This document shows, piece after piece, positions 44,442 to 58,639 of a stretch of DNA of 64,000 nt; position 1 is the first letter of the stretch; each line of letters starts with the position of its first letter. The notes below the pieces were generated by a model. The model was not told where the DNA came from. It did not search any database and was given only the letters and a program-made list of their open reading frames with translations. Made by a program: the position numbers and the translations under genes. The DNA is from Nepenthes gracilis. Taxonomy: Eukaryota > Streptophyta > Magnoliopsida > Caryophyllales > Nepenthaceae. The stretch is taken from positions 14,827,304 to 14,891,303 of the forward strand of contig BSYO01000023.1 of NCBI GenBank assembly GCA_033239525.1. Reading direction: 5' to 3'.

Positions 44442-47046
44442 TGGCGTCGTCTGTGAGAAGTAACTTAAAAGCCTTTCTACCGCACAGTAGTGAAACAGAC
44501 ACAGCCAATATGCATACTCCAACTAGCACATTGGTCGGAGACATCTCCCCATGGCAACGACCCCCGAGTAGCTAGGGTGATGCGTGACTTGCCTTCGATG
44601 AGCATACGTCTACTACTCTAGGCCCTATGCGCTCATCTGCATGGTCAAGACTAAATGCTCCTTCCTCTCACGCACAAATATCAGCACCCTAGAGGAAGAA
44701 GCTAGAGGAAGAGAGCGCCTGCCAAGGAAAAATCCCATTTGTCTGATGACATCGGTATTCGAGAAGATTTGAGTGACAGGACCCACTCCCGAAAGAGAGT
44801 TTGACTCGGTCCCAAAGCGCAAGATGAAAGCCTAGAGCTGTGATTCCTTTGACATCCCTGAGACAATCGGTGACCATCCGACCAGTGGCAACAGGCTCTC
44901 CATTCTCCCCTTGCTGGGACAAGAAGCGCATCACGAGAAGGGATCCCAAAGTGTCTAGACCTCTACTCACGAGAGTCCTTGTTGGAGTAAGAGGCTTGAC
45001 TTCGGGGCTTGGCAATACCAATCCCACGGTAATGCTTCTCATCGACCCTGTGTAGAGCGGGAGATCCCATTGGGACTGTCACAATCCTCGGGGCCCGACA
45101 TACTCAGCCCACTACCCATCGCACCAGTCATGATGACGACACCTTGAGTAGCCATGTCGACAGAAGATCGGCCTTGAGCGAGCAAGAACACGCCATCTAG
45201 CCGGGTGCCTTGTTCTTGTTGACCTTAGATCGTCTGTACCCATTCGAAGATGCAACCCCGGGTCTTCATCCTCTAATCCCTAGACCGTTTGCACCCATCT
45301 GAAGGTGTAATACAGGGCGTTTGCCTTTCAGCTTCCAGGCAATCGAAGAAAGTCAGCATCCTCAGAGGATCTAGCAACCTAACGACCTCGGCGCTTGGGC
45401 GGCCTAGAGCACCAGAGCCCAGCAGCAGACCCAAGGTCTGACCTAGCCACGAGATGCAGAGTGAAAGCCCAAAGCGGCAATACCTTTTATCGGTCCGTTG
45501 CATAGCAGCAAATCCTGTATAAGCTATCACAGCTTTCATAATGGGGGTTCAACATGCTCGGTCATCTACTCAACACATTACAGCAAGCCTCATCTGGTTA
45601 AGCGCCATACTAGTTCGGGTTGCTCAAGGCCGTATCGGTTGACAATGGAATCCGAGCCAGTGGCCATTGGACCACCCAGCGTGGCAGTAAGGCGTTGCCC
45701 GGTCTGTTCATAGTGGAGGACTAAGTCCTATGGAGCATGAGGCCATAGGCCAAAGCGCCTCAATGACCCTTCAAAGCGGTACATGTTGGCCATGCACTTA
45801 GAACAGTGAACACATCCCAAGAGCAAGCATTCCATCCACCACAAGCACCGATGACGATTTCGCGCCGAGTCCAGGTAAGTCTTGCATGCATCATACTGCT
45901 TGCTTGAACCATATTGTTATTAGTAAAATAACCATTTTATCTACTCATGTGAATGCCTGCATACTATCTCATTGCATTAAATAACATAAATTGCCCCTAA
46001 GTTGGGTGAACACACGTTTGCTTGTAACTCGACCTATGAATGGTCAAAGAACCTTGGTCCATACCAAGCAGCCCATACGTGATCAAATTTGAACCTCGGT
46101 CTCATACCGAGGGGCCCACATGCAGTCGGATTTAAACCTCGGTTTCATCATCGAGCAGCCCATGCGTGGTCAAACTTAAAACCTTAGGGGGCTTTTTAAC
46201 ATGCGTACAATGACCTTTTTTGAAGGAGAGAGTACTATCAATCAACAACGGTCGGCGGATTAGGATCAAAAGCATGAAAGCTACGACATTTTCTAATAGG
46301 ACCGAGCGTCGACAGGTACATGCAGACGACGGCCTAGACTAGCAAACGTTTGGCAATGATAACCTTAAGGCTTAGCCAGAAATCACATTTTCTTAGTGCC
46401 ACGACCTGCTTCCGGCAGGAGCAAGTGTAGCCCAGGGTGCACGTCCAGGCTGATCCCGGTGACAACAACATCAACTATGCACGCTCGGTTCTCTATCTTC
46501 TTCACCGCTCACTCCCGAAGCGCACACTCACAGCAAAGTGAACTTGTCCGATGCCTAAGATTTTTCCTCAGCGAGGTAGGGAGAGGAAGATAATGATGGT
46601 CCTACACTCAAACCGCGCACGCTACAACATGAGAATGACCAAAGCATGGACATCAGGACAGATTCCAAGCACATTGTCAGACCTCTTGCAACTTCCTTCG
46701 ATCCCGGCCAATGGCAGCGCAGGCTCCATACTTGCTATGATCTCTTGTATTACTTGGTTGGTGGGAGAATGGTTCATGAGGTAGGGCGTATGCAACCCCT
46801 CCATTTATAGCCAATGAGCCATTAATGCAGAAGATCGCATCTGATGGCGCTATTTGCAGAGAATTAGGCAGAGCCAGCAAATTGCTCCCGAATCTTTTCG
46901 AAAGAGTACCAAATCACCAAGCTCCAGTACGGATGGCTACAAAACACCTCAAAAAGGAGCATGTGCTTCAGCCCCTGCAGAAGGCGTCCTATCACTCGAC
47001 ATGTCCGGAGTTGACGAAGCTTAGCTTCCTCAGTATGGGGAGCTAG
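44442..47046 (+). other. Internal region of Tat3 without intact genes
   Basis: It starts with the primer-binding site (44,443-44,459). A Met at 44,513 stands where Tat gag begins, but stops follow within about 20 codons. No protease, reverse transcriptase, RNase H or integrase motif is visible. After the repeats at 46,052-46,181, the sequence ATCAACAACGGTCGGCGGAT matches the corresponding place in Tat2 (near 30,570), so this part is homologous to the post-pol region. Confidence 0.6.
46052..46181 (+). repeat. Three 42-43 bp repeats with conserved hairpins, Tat3
   Basis: Units start at 46,052, 46,094 and 46,137. Unit 1 folds as CTTGGT-CCAT-ACCAAG, unit 2 as CTCGGT-CTCAT-ACCGAG, and unit 3 more weakly as CTCG...CGAG. 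The T-A pair in unit 1 is replaced by a C-G pair in unit 2, a compensatory change. The rest of each unit reads like AGCCCATACGTGATCAAATT. Confidence 0.75.
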
Positions 47047-48672
47047 TGATGTGTTCAGTAACTAATGGGTCGACTAGGCAAGGGCCCAATGAAATTTAAA
47101 AATGTTTGAAGCCTAGGAGATGCCCAAGCAAGCGCCAATAGGCAGCCTGCATAGCTCGACGCAGGCACGGCAAGGCCATTAACCGGCTCCTGCCCAAAAA
47201 GCAAGCCCATAGCCAGTGTGTGGTCCCAGCGGTGCTAGCGGACGAATCCCCGCAGAATATCCGCCAACTCAGCACAATCTTCTCCATAAGGTAACTGCTA
47301 TAATTGCGGTAAAGAATCACCGAGAAAAGGAAGGAAAATCCGTTGATAGCTGCGATTGCCTTGTTAGCCATGCACAATTGCAGGACAGCTTAATCTTGGC
47401 ATCTAAGCATCTCTCGCCCTATATATTTCCTTCCTTTCGTAGAAGAAAGGAAGAAAGGACTCTGAATCTAGAGGTCTTTGGGTTCACGGAGGAGAAATAA
47501 CAAAAAATCCTAACAGTCGCAGAGAAGATAATGAAGAAGCAAGCCATTTTCTCAAAGATGCTCGAATGGTCTCGCTCTGACTGATGGATGTGCTAGTCTC
47601 ATGCCAACCCCAAGTTTTCACGCTGGGGAGTTAGCGTCGGTGACTTGTTGAGTGAAACGGTGAGAATCTTTGCTTTTCGTAGTTAGAGAAGGAATTGGCA
47701 GGTATCTTTCTTTCTATTGTCGGCCCTTGAGGTCCCATTCTTCCTCTAGTTAGCTACACCCTTGCGAGTATATCCGCCAGTTAGTCAAACCACGATGAAG
47801 GCATTACTCTCTCTGGAATATCACCTTCGACAAGAGCATCCTCCTCTAAATTGTCCTCAGGCCGGGCACACCAGGAGCATGGTTCTCCATCTTATAAGCC
47901 GCCACTTCGGTTAGGCGCACTCAAGAGCACCGCCCTCCAAATCTCCAAAGCCGCCCTTTGGTTGTACGCACTATGCGGAGTTCAGTAATTGAAAGTCACC
48001 CCCTAATCGGGTACACCCAGTGGATCCCAATCTTTTGCCTTTGTAAGCTACCCCCTAGTCGGGCGCACTTAACAGGAGCGAAGTCCTCTAGATATCTAAG
48101 GTCACTCCTCAATCAGGCGCATATCAAAGTCACCCCTCGGTCGGGTACACCTTAAACCGCCTCTCAACCGGATGTACCTATAAGCCACCTTTCAGTCGGG
48201 CGCACTTCAAAGCCGCTCCTTAGTTGGACACACCTCAAAACCGTCCCAACAGCCGAACGTACCTATATGCCACCTTTCAATCGGGTACACTTTAAAGTCG
48301 CCATTCAGCCAGACATACCTATAAGCTACATTTCAGTCGGGCATACTTCAAAGTCGCCCCTCGATTGGGCGCACCTCCAAACGACCCTTCAGTCAGATGC
48401 ACCACTACACTCAATTCCCCCACTAAATGCACCTATATATTCTACTTGCATCGTCCTATCTTTTTACTATATTGAGAAAGATTTTTGACTAAAGTGTTAA
48501 AAAATATCATCAGGAGAAAGTCCTACTAATCTTCTGATATTTTATTTTTAATTGTATTGACATAGAACTCAAGTTCGAAGTGATGGGGATCAGACAAATT
48601 TTAATTTGACAAGACACAAAAAATTAAAAAAATTTTTAATTCGTATAATAATCCAGATCTAATGATACATCA
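47047..48672 (+). repeat. 3' LTR of Tat3
   Basis: The LTR is 1,626 bp, from TGATGTGTTCAG to GATACATCA, related to the 5' LTR throughout. The GC-rich 30-base repeat array lies at 47,850-48,410, with a different number and order of units than in the 5' LTR. Confidence 0.85.
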
Positions 48673-48742
48673 CTGGGCAATTGATAGTGAAGCACCTTGG
48701 ATGGATGGAGGTCAATGCTTCTAAGGGTACTTGAAAGTGAAC

Positions 48743-48775
<33 letters not shown>

Positions 48776-48786
48776 TGATGATGTTG
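48743..48786. repeat. (AAT)n/(GAT)n microsatellite
   Basis: About ten ATA/AAT units run into four GAT units. Confidence 0.9.
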
Positions 48787-50524
48787 TTGACATATATGGT
48801 CGTGTGTACGAGAAATGATGATTAATCTGAATGTCAAATTGTCGTGCCAATCAAGTTGGCCTAAGAGTGAATGTTAGGCCTTGCGGGAAATTCACAGCTC
48901 GCTCCATCCAGAGCATTTTTCAACCTGCTGGGAATATTGTATTGAGGATGGGTCCGGTTTGGGTTTCCAATAGAATCCTGTTGATCCCCGCTCCATCTCC
49001 TGGGAGATCTTACCCTGTAAAATAGGATATTTCACATTTCTTTTTTTTTAGTTTTTTTTATTTATTTTATTTGGTCAAAAAAAAAAAAAAAAAGGTGAAT
49101 GACCCTACTTTTATTAACTTGTGGATGTTCGGTGGAATTGGAAAGCCAATCATCTGTTTTCAGGCTCTCCTTTACTCATGGAAGATCTAGCTAGTATGGG
49201 CGCACAAGCAGGCGTCATATGCCATTTAAAGGGTACTCTATCGGGTGAGGAGAAACTGCAATGGAAAATTTTGCGCTCACCAGTGTTTCTTTATGTAGTG
49301 TTTATGGCGACTAAAGAGATCAAATCAATTTTGAAGGAGGCCAGGCATCTAACCAGCGGTAAGATAGGGGATAAAATTTGCTCGTTTTCTTTACGATGCA
49401 GCAGCGCCCGGTCTCAATCCATACCACATTCTTCTGTCCAATCTCCCTAGCGACGCAGACAGAGTTAAGGCAATCAAGTGGTACCGAAACTCTGTTTACA
49501 AAGCTGAAAATCAACGATCCGAAACCCAACACTAGGGGGACACTTACCATCGAAGTAGCAGTGACGGTGACGTTTTATTTCCAATAATAAGAATAAAACA
49601 AATTCTGTACCAAAATCAAACAGTGACGTTTAATCCCCGTAATTTTATATTTGATTATAGATTTAAATCTCACACTTTTATTAGATATTAATCTTAAAAA
49701 AATAAAAATAAAAATAAAAATAAAAAACCCATACGCACAACTAGATAATAGGATAGGCTGCATGAATTTGACGTGAAATATCAAGCAGGGCAGGCAATCG
49801 GACTAAATGTTTTAGTTTTTCAAATTAATATTCCTGTGCCCCACATATTAATAGCATTTTCATTGAAAGAAAAATTATTTAAACACTTAATCATCACGTA
49901 TTATGTATCCATATACATGAACACTTTAAATATCAGCAAATATTTGGGAAAAAAAAAATAGAAACATAAAATGGATTAAATCAAAGATGTTAATGAATTT
50001 CACATGCTTACATAAAATAAAAGTAATAAATAAAATTACATTTTAAAATGTATGCATAAATCAGGGCTGGGACCGGACACCAGCATGAGTGCTACAAAAG
50101 TGATCGTAACATAAAATCTGGAATTGTGCAAGTCATATGTTTTGGCAAACTGCCAGAAGAAGAATTAAGAAAATACCAGAGGCTCAGAGATGTTATTGCC
50201 GCGAGATGAGTAATGATAGTACCATCATGCATGGTAATAGAAACTCCGGGTATTCTACACAAGGCTCGGAGATATATCACAATCATCAAATTGAAACATG
50301 GCAATTCAGCTTTGAAAACTACAAGAAGTAGAATTGACAAATAGCAGAGGCTCAAAGATTTACCACAACCATCAAATTATATATCATCATAAACATCCCC
50401 AGTTCAATATGACAAAGAAACAGAGCTTGAAATGAGAAAACCTACAACCATAGACACTCCGCCACACGCACCTTCTCCTCTAAAAAACAACCAAGGAGAA
50501 GTTATTGTCAAGGATAAGTACCCC
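48787..50524. other. Intergenic DNA and 3' flank of the 14-3-3 gene
   Basis: No gene is supported. 50,090-50,520 is probably the 3' untranslated region of the minus-strand 14-3-3 gene. It holds two diverged copies of a short motif (CAGAGGCTCAGAGAT at about 50,168 and CAGAGGCTCAAAGAT at about 50,345). A 55-codon open stretch at 49,368-49,535 without a start was considered and not accepted. Confidence 0.45.
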
Positions 50525-52515
<1,991 letters not shown>

Positions 52516-53700
52516 TGTTGTCTGCGTGGTTGCTATCGTAGCAGCTTGAAAGGATTCGAGAGAAAGAGGGGGTGATTTGATTTGAGATCTAGCTTGGGGT
52601 TTGAAATGGAAAAGTAAAAGATGATGTTTTCCGGCTGGAAACGCGTTGGACAAAGAGAGATTTGGGGGAGCGAAGGTTAACCGTAGATTTCGGAGGAAAA
52701 AACAAAATCTATGATCGCCGTTAGATTTGGGTCCCACTGGACATCCTGATTATTTTGATTGACGGCTGACGCCAACTGACTTGAACGTGGTTAAAATTAA
52801 ATTTCTGGAAAAATATCATATTTACTGATTTTTACCATAACGCAAGATATCGAGATTATACATATTTAAGTGAAAACGACCGGTAGTTTAATTTAAGACT
52901 CTATAATTGCATAGCCAGTAAAAATGTGAGAAATTGGGAGGGGGGAGTGGGATGAGGGGATCCTGCTTTGCTTTTCTAGTATTTATTATTAAATTATTTT
53001 TAATCTAATGATGAATATTTAAAATATTAAATAAAAATATATAAATATAAATTTTTATTAATTTTTTTTAAATATTTAATTTAATATTTATTAAATATTA
53101 ATATTATAATAAAAAAATTATAAAAATTAATTATATATAATATTTTTAATGTGTTAAAATTTTAATCATTGAATTTTAATCAAATAGTTAAGAAGGAAAA
53201 AGTAAAGAGAAGTAGGGAATGGGAAGAAGTAGGATCCCCCATTTCGGGGGGAGGGCATAGAGGCATAATGGCCGGGGTCGGCAAAGAAGCACCAACCGAA
53301 AAATTTGATGATTATGCGCTGCTAAAAATTTGTGATGGCTAATGATACCGGATATATTACAAGGTGGTAAAAAACATATATATATATATATATGTTGGTG
53401 GGGGTACCAAATTTTGAATTTGGGATCTACTTCGGCACGAACACAAACTGCCATGTAGCTTGTGCAACAACTTCGTATGGTTCAGTGACAGCCGATCAAG
53501 GCTCCAGTGAAAAATAGAATTCCCCTCGCTATAAATTTACACATATTATTTGATTTATATCTTTTAAAATAATTATTTAAAATTTTTTAAATATGCTGAC
53601 TAACAAATGCTTTATCTGTGTATAATATTACCATATCTATAATTAGGCATTTTCATTAAAAAAATATGTATATTATATATTCATATCTGACGATACGTTA
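52516..53700 (-). promoter_or_regulatory. 5' leader and upstream region of the 14-3-3 gene
   Basis: About 52,516-52,600 is CT-rich on the minus strand (CTCTTTCTCTCGAATCC), which fits a 5' leader. I see no TATA box I can place with confidence. Beyond 52,980 the DNA is very AT-rich. A short (TA)n run lies at 53,377-53,392. Confidence 0.4.
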
Positions 53701-53949
53701 GTAAATAAGGATTTTATCTAAAGTGATACTATTGTATTAGAGTTAGTAAATTTTGTCTCTATTTTTTCCTTTAGTAGAGGTGGGTTTCAAAAAACAAGTC
53801 TTGTCGTGAGTAGGTTTTGTGAACCTTTTGCCCAACAAGTGGTATTAGAGATAAAAATGATGGAGTTCGGTTTCGGTGAAGAATATTCCGTTGAAGAGTA
53901 AAATCGTAAAATAGTTTCATTTTTGGTAGGAAAGGGGAGAAATATTTGA

Positions 53950-54911
53950 TCCAGAGAAAGAGAACTAAAGAAGGTCAATGCAGAAGGTGGCTGGCTGAGG
54001 GTATTTTCATAGTGAAAAATACCGGAGCACCTTTTCGGAGATTAGAAGTAGGTCCATGAAGTTGACCGGTTGATGGAGGCCAGTGACCCAGGTGTGGGAC
54101 GGCCAAGGATGCACATTGGTAAGTATAGATTTGCCTTAAGGCAAGTTGACGGGCCAAGAAGGCAAATGGCAAGTGTAGATTTTGCCCAGTTGAAATTCCG
54201 GTCATAGGGTTGACCGACAGTGAATGCAAAATAACTGGTATGTGTAGAATTTATCGGTTGACCAAAATAGAAGATTTAACCATTTTGAAAAAAAGCAAAA
54301 TGTCAAATTTGGCAAAAAAGGTTGGTAGGATTTGGCAAAGAAGGCTTTAGGTTTGGCATGAATGGATTTCTTATTTGGAATCTAGTTGGGTCCATGGGTG
54401 CCATGCTAGGAGATGGAAGATTTTCACGAGCGTGCGTGATCTCATGAGATACCGTTTATACTCTAGAGTATCGAATATTGTTAGGCGGGCTCGTCTAAGG
54501 TTGTTGGTGTCAGGATTTTTCCGGAATAGAATATTAACATGAGGTTGAATGTGATCAATAATATATATGCATACTGTAAACGGTGAAAAAAAAGAGTATG
54601 AGAGATTTAATGGTGAAAAAAGAGAGGAGTGCACCACCAGTGAAAAAGAAGAGAGGAAAACAGAGAAGTATTTTCTTGTTTACCCTAGAGAGATTTTTCC
54701 TTATTATTATCGGGTGTGTGGCGGATACTCCATCTCGGGAGATGTAACCAATCTTTCACATAATGGATTTGTAGTAAATTTTGTCTCCCGTGGTTTTTTC
54801 CCTTAGTAGAAAAGGGGTTTACACGTAAAATTTGTGTGTGCTTCTTCTTCCTTTTTTTCTTTACTGTGTGTAACTTGACGTCATTTTATCCGACCAACCT
54901 TTTGCCCAACA
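53950..54911 (+). repeat. LTR copy, middle
   Basis: It shares GAAAAATAC(C/T)GGAGCACCT, TTGACCGGTTGATGGAGGCC, CTGTAAACGGT and AGAGAGGAGTGCACCACCAG, in the same order, with 56,840-57,759. The left end is approximate. Confidence 0.75.
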
Positions 54912-56780
54912 AGTAGTATTAGAGACAGGTTTGTGAAGGTTGTTGATTGGGAGCATTTTGGATGGCGCACCTCGATGAAGAATATCTGCTGTTCAGGTTG
55001 ATGAGGTGCGGCCATTCAATGTGTAAAATAGTTTTATCCTTTGGTAGGAAGGGGTGAAAAATATTTTGACCCAGAAATGGACGATAAAAGCTCTTCAAAA
55101 AAGGGAGAAGTCGGAGAGGGCGACAAAATAAGGATTTAACCAGTGGTAAGATAAGAGGGATCTTGCTAACTGCACCATTAAGTTATGTTTGATGGACAAC
55201 ACACTTCAGGAGGTCCTCGGTGATCTCGAGGGTTCCGAAGCAGAGTGGGAAAAACTTAAGAATGATTTTGTATAAAGAATATTTCCGGATCAACACCAGA
55301 TTGCATGTGAAGAAAAAAGTTTTATAGCTTCAATGGTGAAAAAGAGAAGGTGAGTGCTTGAGAAAGCACTTAGGAAGATTTTTTAACTTGGAGAGGTTGT
55401 TCCTATTACGAGATATCGGCCCTTGATGATGAGATCGAGGAGGAAGATAAAGCATTAAATGTTCTTTGGCGTGAATGGCGACCTCGATTTTTCGATCATA
55501 TTATTCTGACATCTTCTCCTTTACTGTGTTATAACTTATCATCATTTTATCTAACCAACCTTTTGTCACAGATCATAACTTTCCGACTTATGAACAAATC
55601 AAGGCGGAGCCTCCACCCCAGTTGTCGGTGAGATGCCAGCCAAACTCGTTCTTGACGGCTAAACACCATTGCTAATGGCGGCTGCTAATCGGGGTCCGAG
55701 GTTAATCGTCATTGTTAACGAGACCGTGTTCTCAAGGCTAGCAAAATGATGAGGAGCAATGAAAATCACAGCAAGTTTGAGAAGATGAGTGGATATTCTT
55801 TTGTAACAAAAAGAAAGGTCACATCCAAAGAAGGACTACCTATGCATAAAGAAAATATTCCCAAGGAGTAATTATTTGATTTTTGAGATAAAAATGGATC
55901 ATGCTAATGATCAGTAGTTAGATGTTTTTTAACATTTTTATTTGGAGATCTATTTTATAAATATCAAAATGGGTGGGAATCAATCTCACCACATGAGTCG
56001 GTCCATACATGCCGGGGAGATGAGTTGGGTGATGGATAGTGGGGCCTCACACATGCGACACCGAGAAAATCCCATTTCATGAGTTATATGCCGTTCCCCG
56101 TTTCCTTATATATGTAATGAGATGAGTAATGAAAGAAGATAGGTAAACTCAATGTGGTCTTCTCTCCTAAGGTTGTTGGTGTCTGTTCTTCTCTCTCTCT
56201 CTCTCTCCCTCTCGGGGATGTTTGCTTGAGGATAAGCAACGGGAACACGCTCATGCTGGAAGGTGTGTAATATTCCCCAAATCTGAGGTTAAATGTGATT
56301 TCAATCGGGAAGGTTGATGAGAAAGGTTTCAGATGGCATTTTGGCGACGGCCAGTAGAAGCTTACCAAAGGCGCCTCAGTGATGGTAAGGGAATGTAGGA
56401 CATTAAGGCGGTATTTGATGAAGGCCTGCATTGCCAAAGGAAATGCCAAGGTGACCAAAAGAGAAATTGGTCAAGGTGGCGGGAGGGGATGGCCAAAGTG
56501 AAGTGCAAGGGAGAATGATAAGTCAGCGGTAATGGAGTTGAAGGAGAGTAGGATTACTCCAAACTTAGTAGAACAGAGGAAGGTGTTATTCAGATTTGCG
56601 GAGGTTAATGACAAAGTTCAAATTGAGGGTAAGCTGCCGGAAGGTAGGAGATGATGGTCGCCGGACAATTGTGAAGGTTCCCATAAGGTCGTGAGCGAAA
56701 ATTTGTTGAGGTTAGTCACTCCCTTATAGGTGACTCAACAAATAATCTTGTCATCAGAGGTTTTGTGAAGAGTAAACGAT
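54912..56780 (+). pseudogene. Copia gag-protease remnant
   Basis: The primer-binding site is at 54,912-54,924. Gag pieces follow at about 55,170-55,440 (KLCLMDNTLQEVLGDLEGSE, AEWEKLKNDFV, FPDQHQIACEEKSFIASMV). A degenerate zinc knuckle (NKKKGHIQR) lies near 55,810-55,835. The protease active site is intact as SWVMDSGASHM at 56,025-56,057. A stretch ending ACIAKGNAKVTKREIGQ (56,420-56,475) corresponds to the region before integrase. Integrase, reverse transcriptase and RNase H are missing. Parts of 55,500-56,000 and 56,120-56,330 read like a blend with sequences from 57,780-58,270 and from the LTR. Confidence 0.65.
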
Positions 56781-56839
56781 AGAGTTTATTTGGCGGAGAG
56801 CAAAACTAGAAAGCAGTTTTCAGTCAATGGGAGGTTGAC

Positions 56840-57759
56840 CAGCGGAAAACTAAAAACGGTCAATACAGAGGTTGACTGGTTGGGAGCATTTTCAAAGTGA
56901 AAAATACTGGAGCACCTCTTCAGAGAGCAGAAGTCGGTCAACTCTGTTGACCGGTTGATGGAGGCCAGCGGCCAAGAAGCGGGACGGCCAAGGATGCCCA
57001 TTGCCAGGCACAGATTTGTCTTGAGGCCAAATGGCAGGTCAACTTGAAGGCAAATGGCAAGTGTAGATTTTTCTCAGTTGGAATTCTGGTCAAAGGGTTG
57101 ACTGACTATAAAGGTAAAATAACTAGTATGCGCAGGATTTACCGGTTGGCCAAAATAGAAGATTTAACCATTTTGGAAGAAAGTGAAATGCCAAATTTGC
57201 CAGGTTGGCAGGATTTGGCAGGAATACCGATTTGGCACGAATGGATTTCCTGTTTAGAATCCAGTTAGGTATATTGATGCCAGCTTAGAAGATTTTCTGA
57301 GCGTGCATGATCTCAGGGTTCCGTTTATGCAGAGTATCTTTATATTGTTGGTAAGTACAGATTTTGTCTAGAATATAATATTTAACGGATCAACAATATA
57401 TATGCATCTGTAAACGGTAAAAAAAAGAGTATGAGAGATTCAAGGATAAAAAAAGAGAGGAGTGCACCACCAGTGAGAAAGAATAGAGAAAATCAGAGAG
57501 TGTAAATAGAGAAGTGTTTTCTTGTTTACCCTAGAGAGGTTTTTCCTTATTATTTTCGGGTGTGCGTCGGATACTCTATCTCGAGGGTTTGTAACCAATC
57601 TTTTAAATAGTGGACTTGTAGTGAACTTTGTGTCTCATGATTTTTTCCCTTAATAGAGATGGGGTTTTCAAGTAAAATTTGTATATGCTTCTTCTTCCTC
57701 TTTCCCTTTACTGTGTGTAACTTATCGTCATTTTATCCAACCGACCTTTTGTCACAACA
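56840..57759 (+). repeat. LTR copy, right
   Basis: A direct repeat of 53,950-54,911 ending TTTTGTCACAACA. The left end is approximate. Confidence 0.75.
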
Positions 57760-58639
57760 TATTGTTGGCCTACGATACCCCTTACCCCACCGCACCATAG
57801 GCCACCGCCCAACACGCCTCCACCCCAGTTGTCTGTTGCTAGACGCTGCTGCCCTCCTCGTTGTTGACCACTAACACCATTGCTGATCACTCGCTGCTAA
57901 TGCTCTTGTCCCTTGTTAACGGTCATTGTTATCCTTGACCGTGTTCTCAAGGCTAGCAAGAGACATTTATGACCTCACTATTAATTGAAAATCACATCAA
58001 AAGCTACCAACGATGCGTGGATGTTATTTTTTAACCTTAAAAGATCACATAATCATCCAAGTATTTCTAATGAAAATATTATCAGTATGCATAAATATAA
58101 GTATTCCCTAACTGTAATTATTCAATTTTTTTTTGACAGGAGCTAAATGGCACAAAATATTATTAAGAATTATTTTAAAAAAAGTAGTTAGATGTTTTAT
58201 AAATAACATTTTTATTTGAAAAATAAATTATTTTTATAAATATGCAAAACTTGGGTGGCCATTGAATCAATCTCACCACTTGATGGGTTTGGCGGAACGC
58301 TAGTCGGCTCAGAGCCCAACGCAAAGGGGGGTTGCAGCCCAATGGATGTTTTCTTAAGGCCAAAGCCCAAAAAATACGGCAGTGGTTTGTTCAACCTACT
58401 AAAAGGAGAGAAGCCGAGAGGATGGCGACCCATCACGTGGATTGTTGAGTCAAAGACTTGTTAGTGGTGTGCTTGGCCTAGGCAGGTTGACCGATAATTG
58501 TTCATTATGGAGCGGGACTATTAGGGTTGTACACAGTATAGTCCCCGCAGTCACCCCTCCTGCATGGCCACCGACGGCCATGATAGCATAGCACGAGCAA
58601 GTAGGCAGAACTTGTCATAATGCGCCTATGATTACTATT
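57760..58639. other. Flank of the copia locus
   Basis: 57,780-58,270 shares scattered blocks, in order, with 55,540-55,995 (CCTCCACCCCAGTTGTC, GACCGTGTTCTCAAGGCTAGCAA, GTAGTTAGATGTTTT, GAATCAATCTCACCAC). No gene is seen. 58,270-58,640 is unclassified. Confidence 0.5.

Larger units (their letters stand above)
42864..48672 (+). mobile_element. Coding-depleted Tat-lineage gypsy element (Tat3)
   Basis: The long LTRs (42,864-44,441 and 47,047-48,672) flank only about 2.6 kb. The primer-binding site TTGGCGTCGTCTGTGAGAA at 44,442 and a G-rich tract (TATGGGGAGCTAG) before 47,047 are in place. Inside are a possible gag start at about 44,513, unrecognised diverged sequence, and the post-pol tandem repeats (46,052-46,181). 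Pol and the antisense frame are gone. Flanking pentamers TTAGG and CTGGG agree at three of five bases, and the LTRs are well diverged, so the insertion is old. Confidence 0.8.
53700..57759 (+). mobile_element. Ty1/copia locus with three LTR ends
   Basis: Three LTR 3' ends are seen: CCCAACA at 53,837, CCCAACA at 54,911 and CACAACA at 57,759. The first two are followed by AGTGGTATTAGAG and AGTAGTATTAGAG (tRNA-Met binding sites) and by related leader sequence (GAAGAATAT... then TTGGTAGGAA). The two longer LTR copies (about 53,950-54,911 and 56,840-57,759) are direct repeats. This fits a tandem LTR-internal-LTR-internal-LTR array whose first internal part was deleted to about 110 bases. Confidence 0.7.

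Noticed and set aside
49121..49450. 109-codon open frame starting MDVRWNWKANHLF
   Set aside because: It matches no recognised family, overlaps the other uncertain frame, and nothing around it looks like a promoter or 3' end.
49368..49535. 55-codon open stretch (NPYHILLSNLPSDADRVKA) with a protein-like look
   Set aside because: It has no start codon, no clear splice sites, and only a vague likeness to the E-motif end of pentatricopeptide-repeat proteins. It could be a pseudo-exon, but the evidence is too thin.
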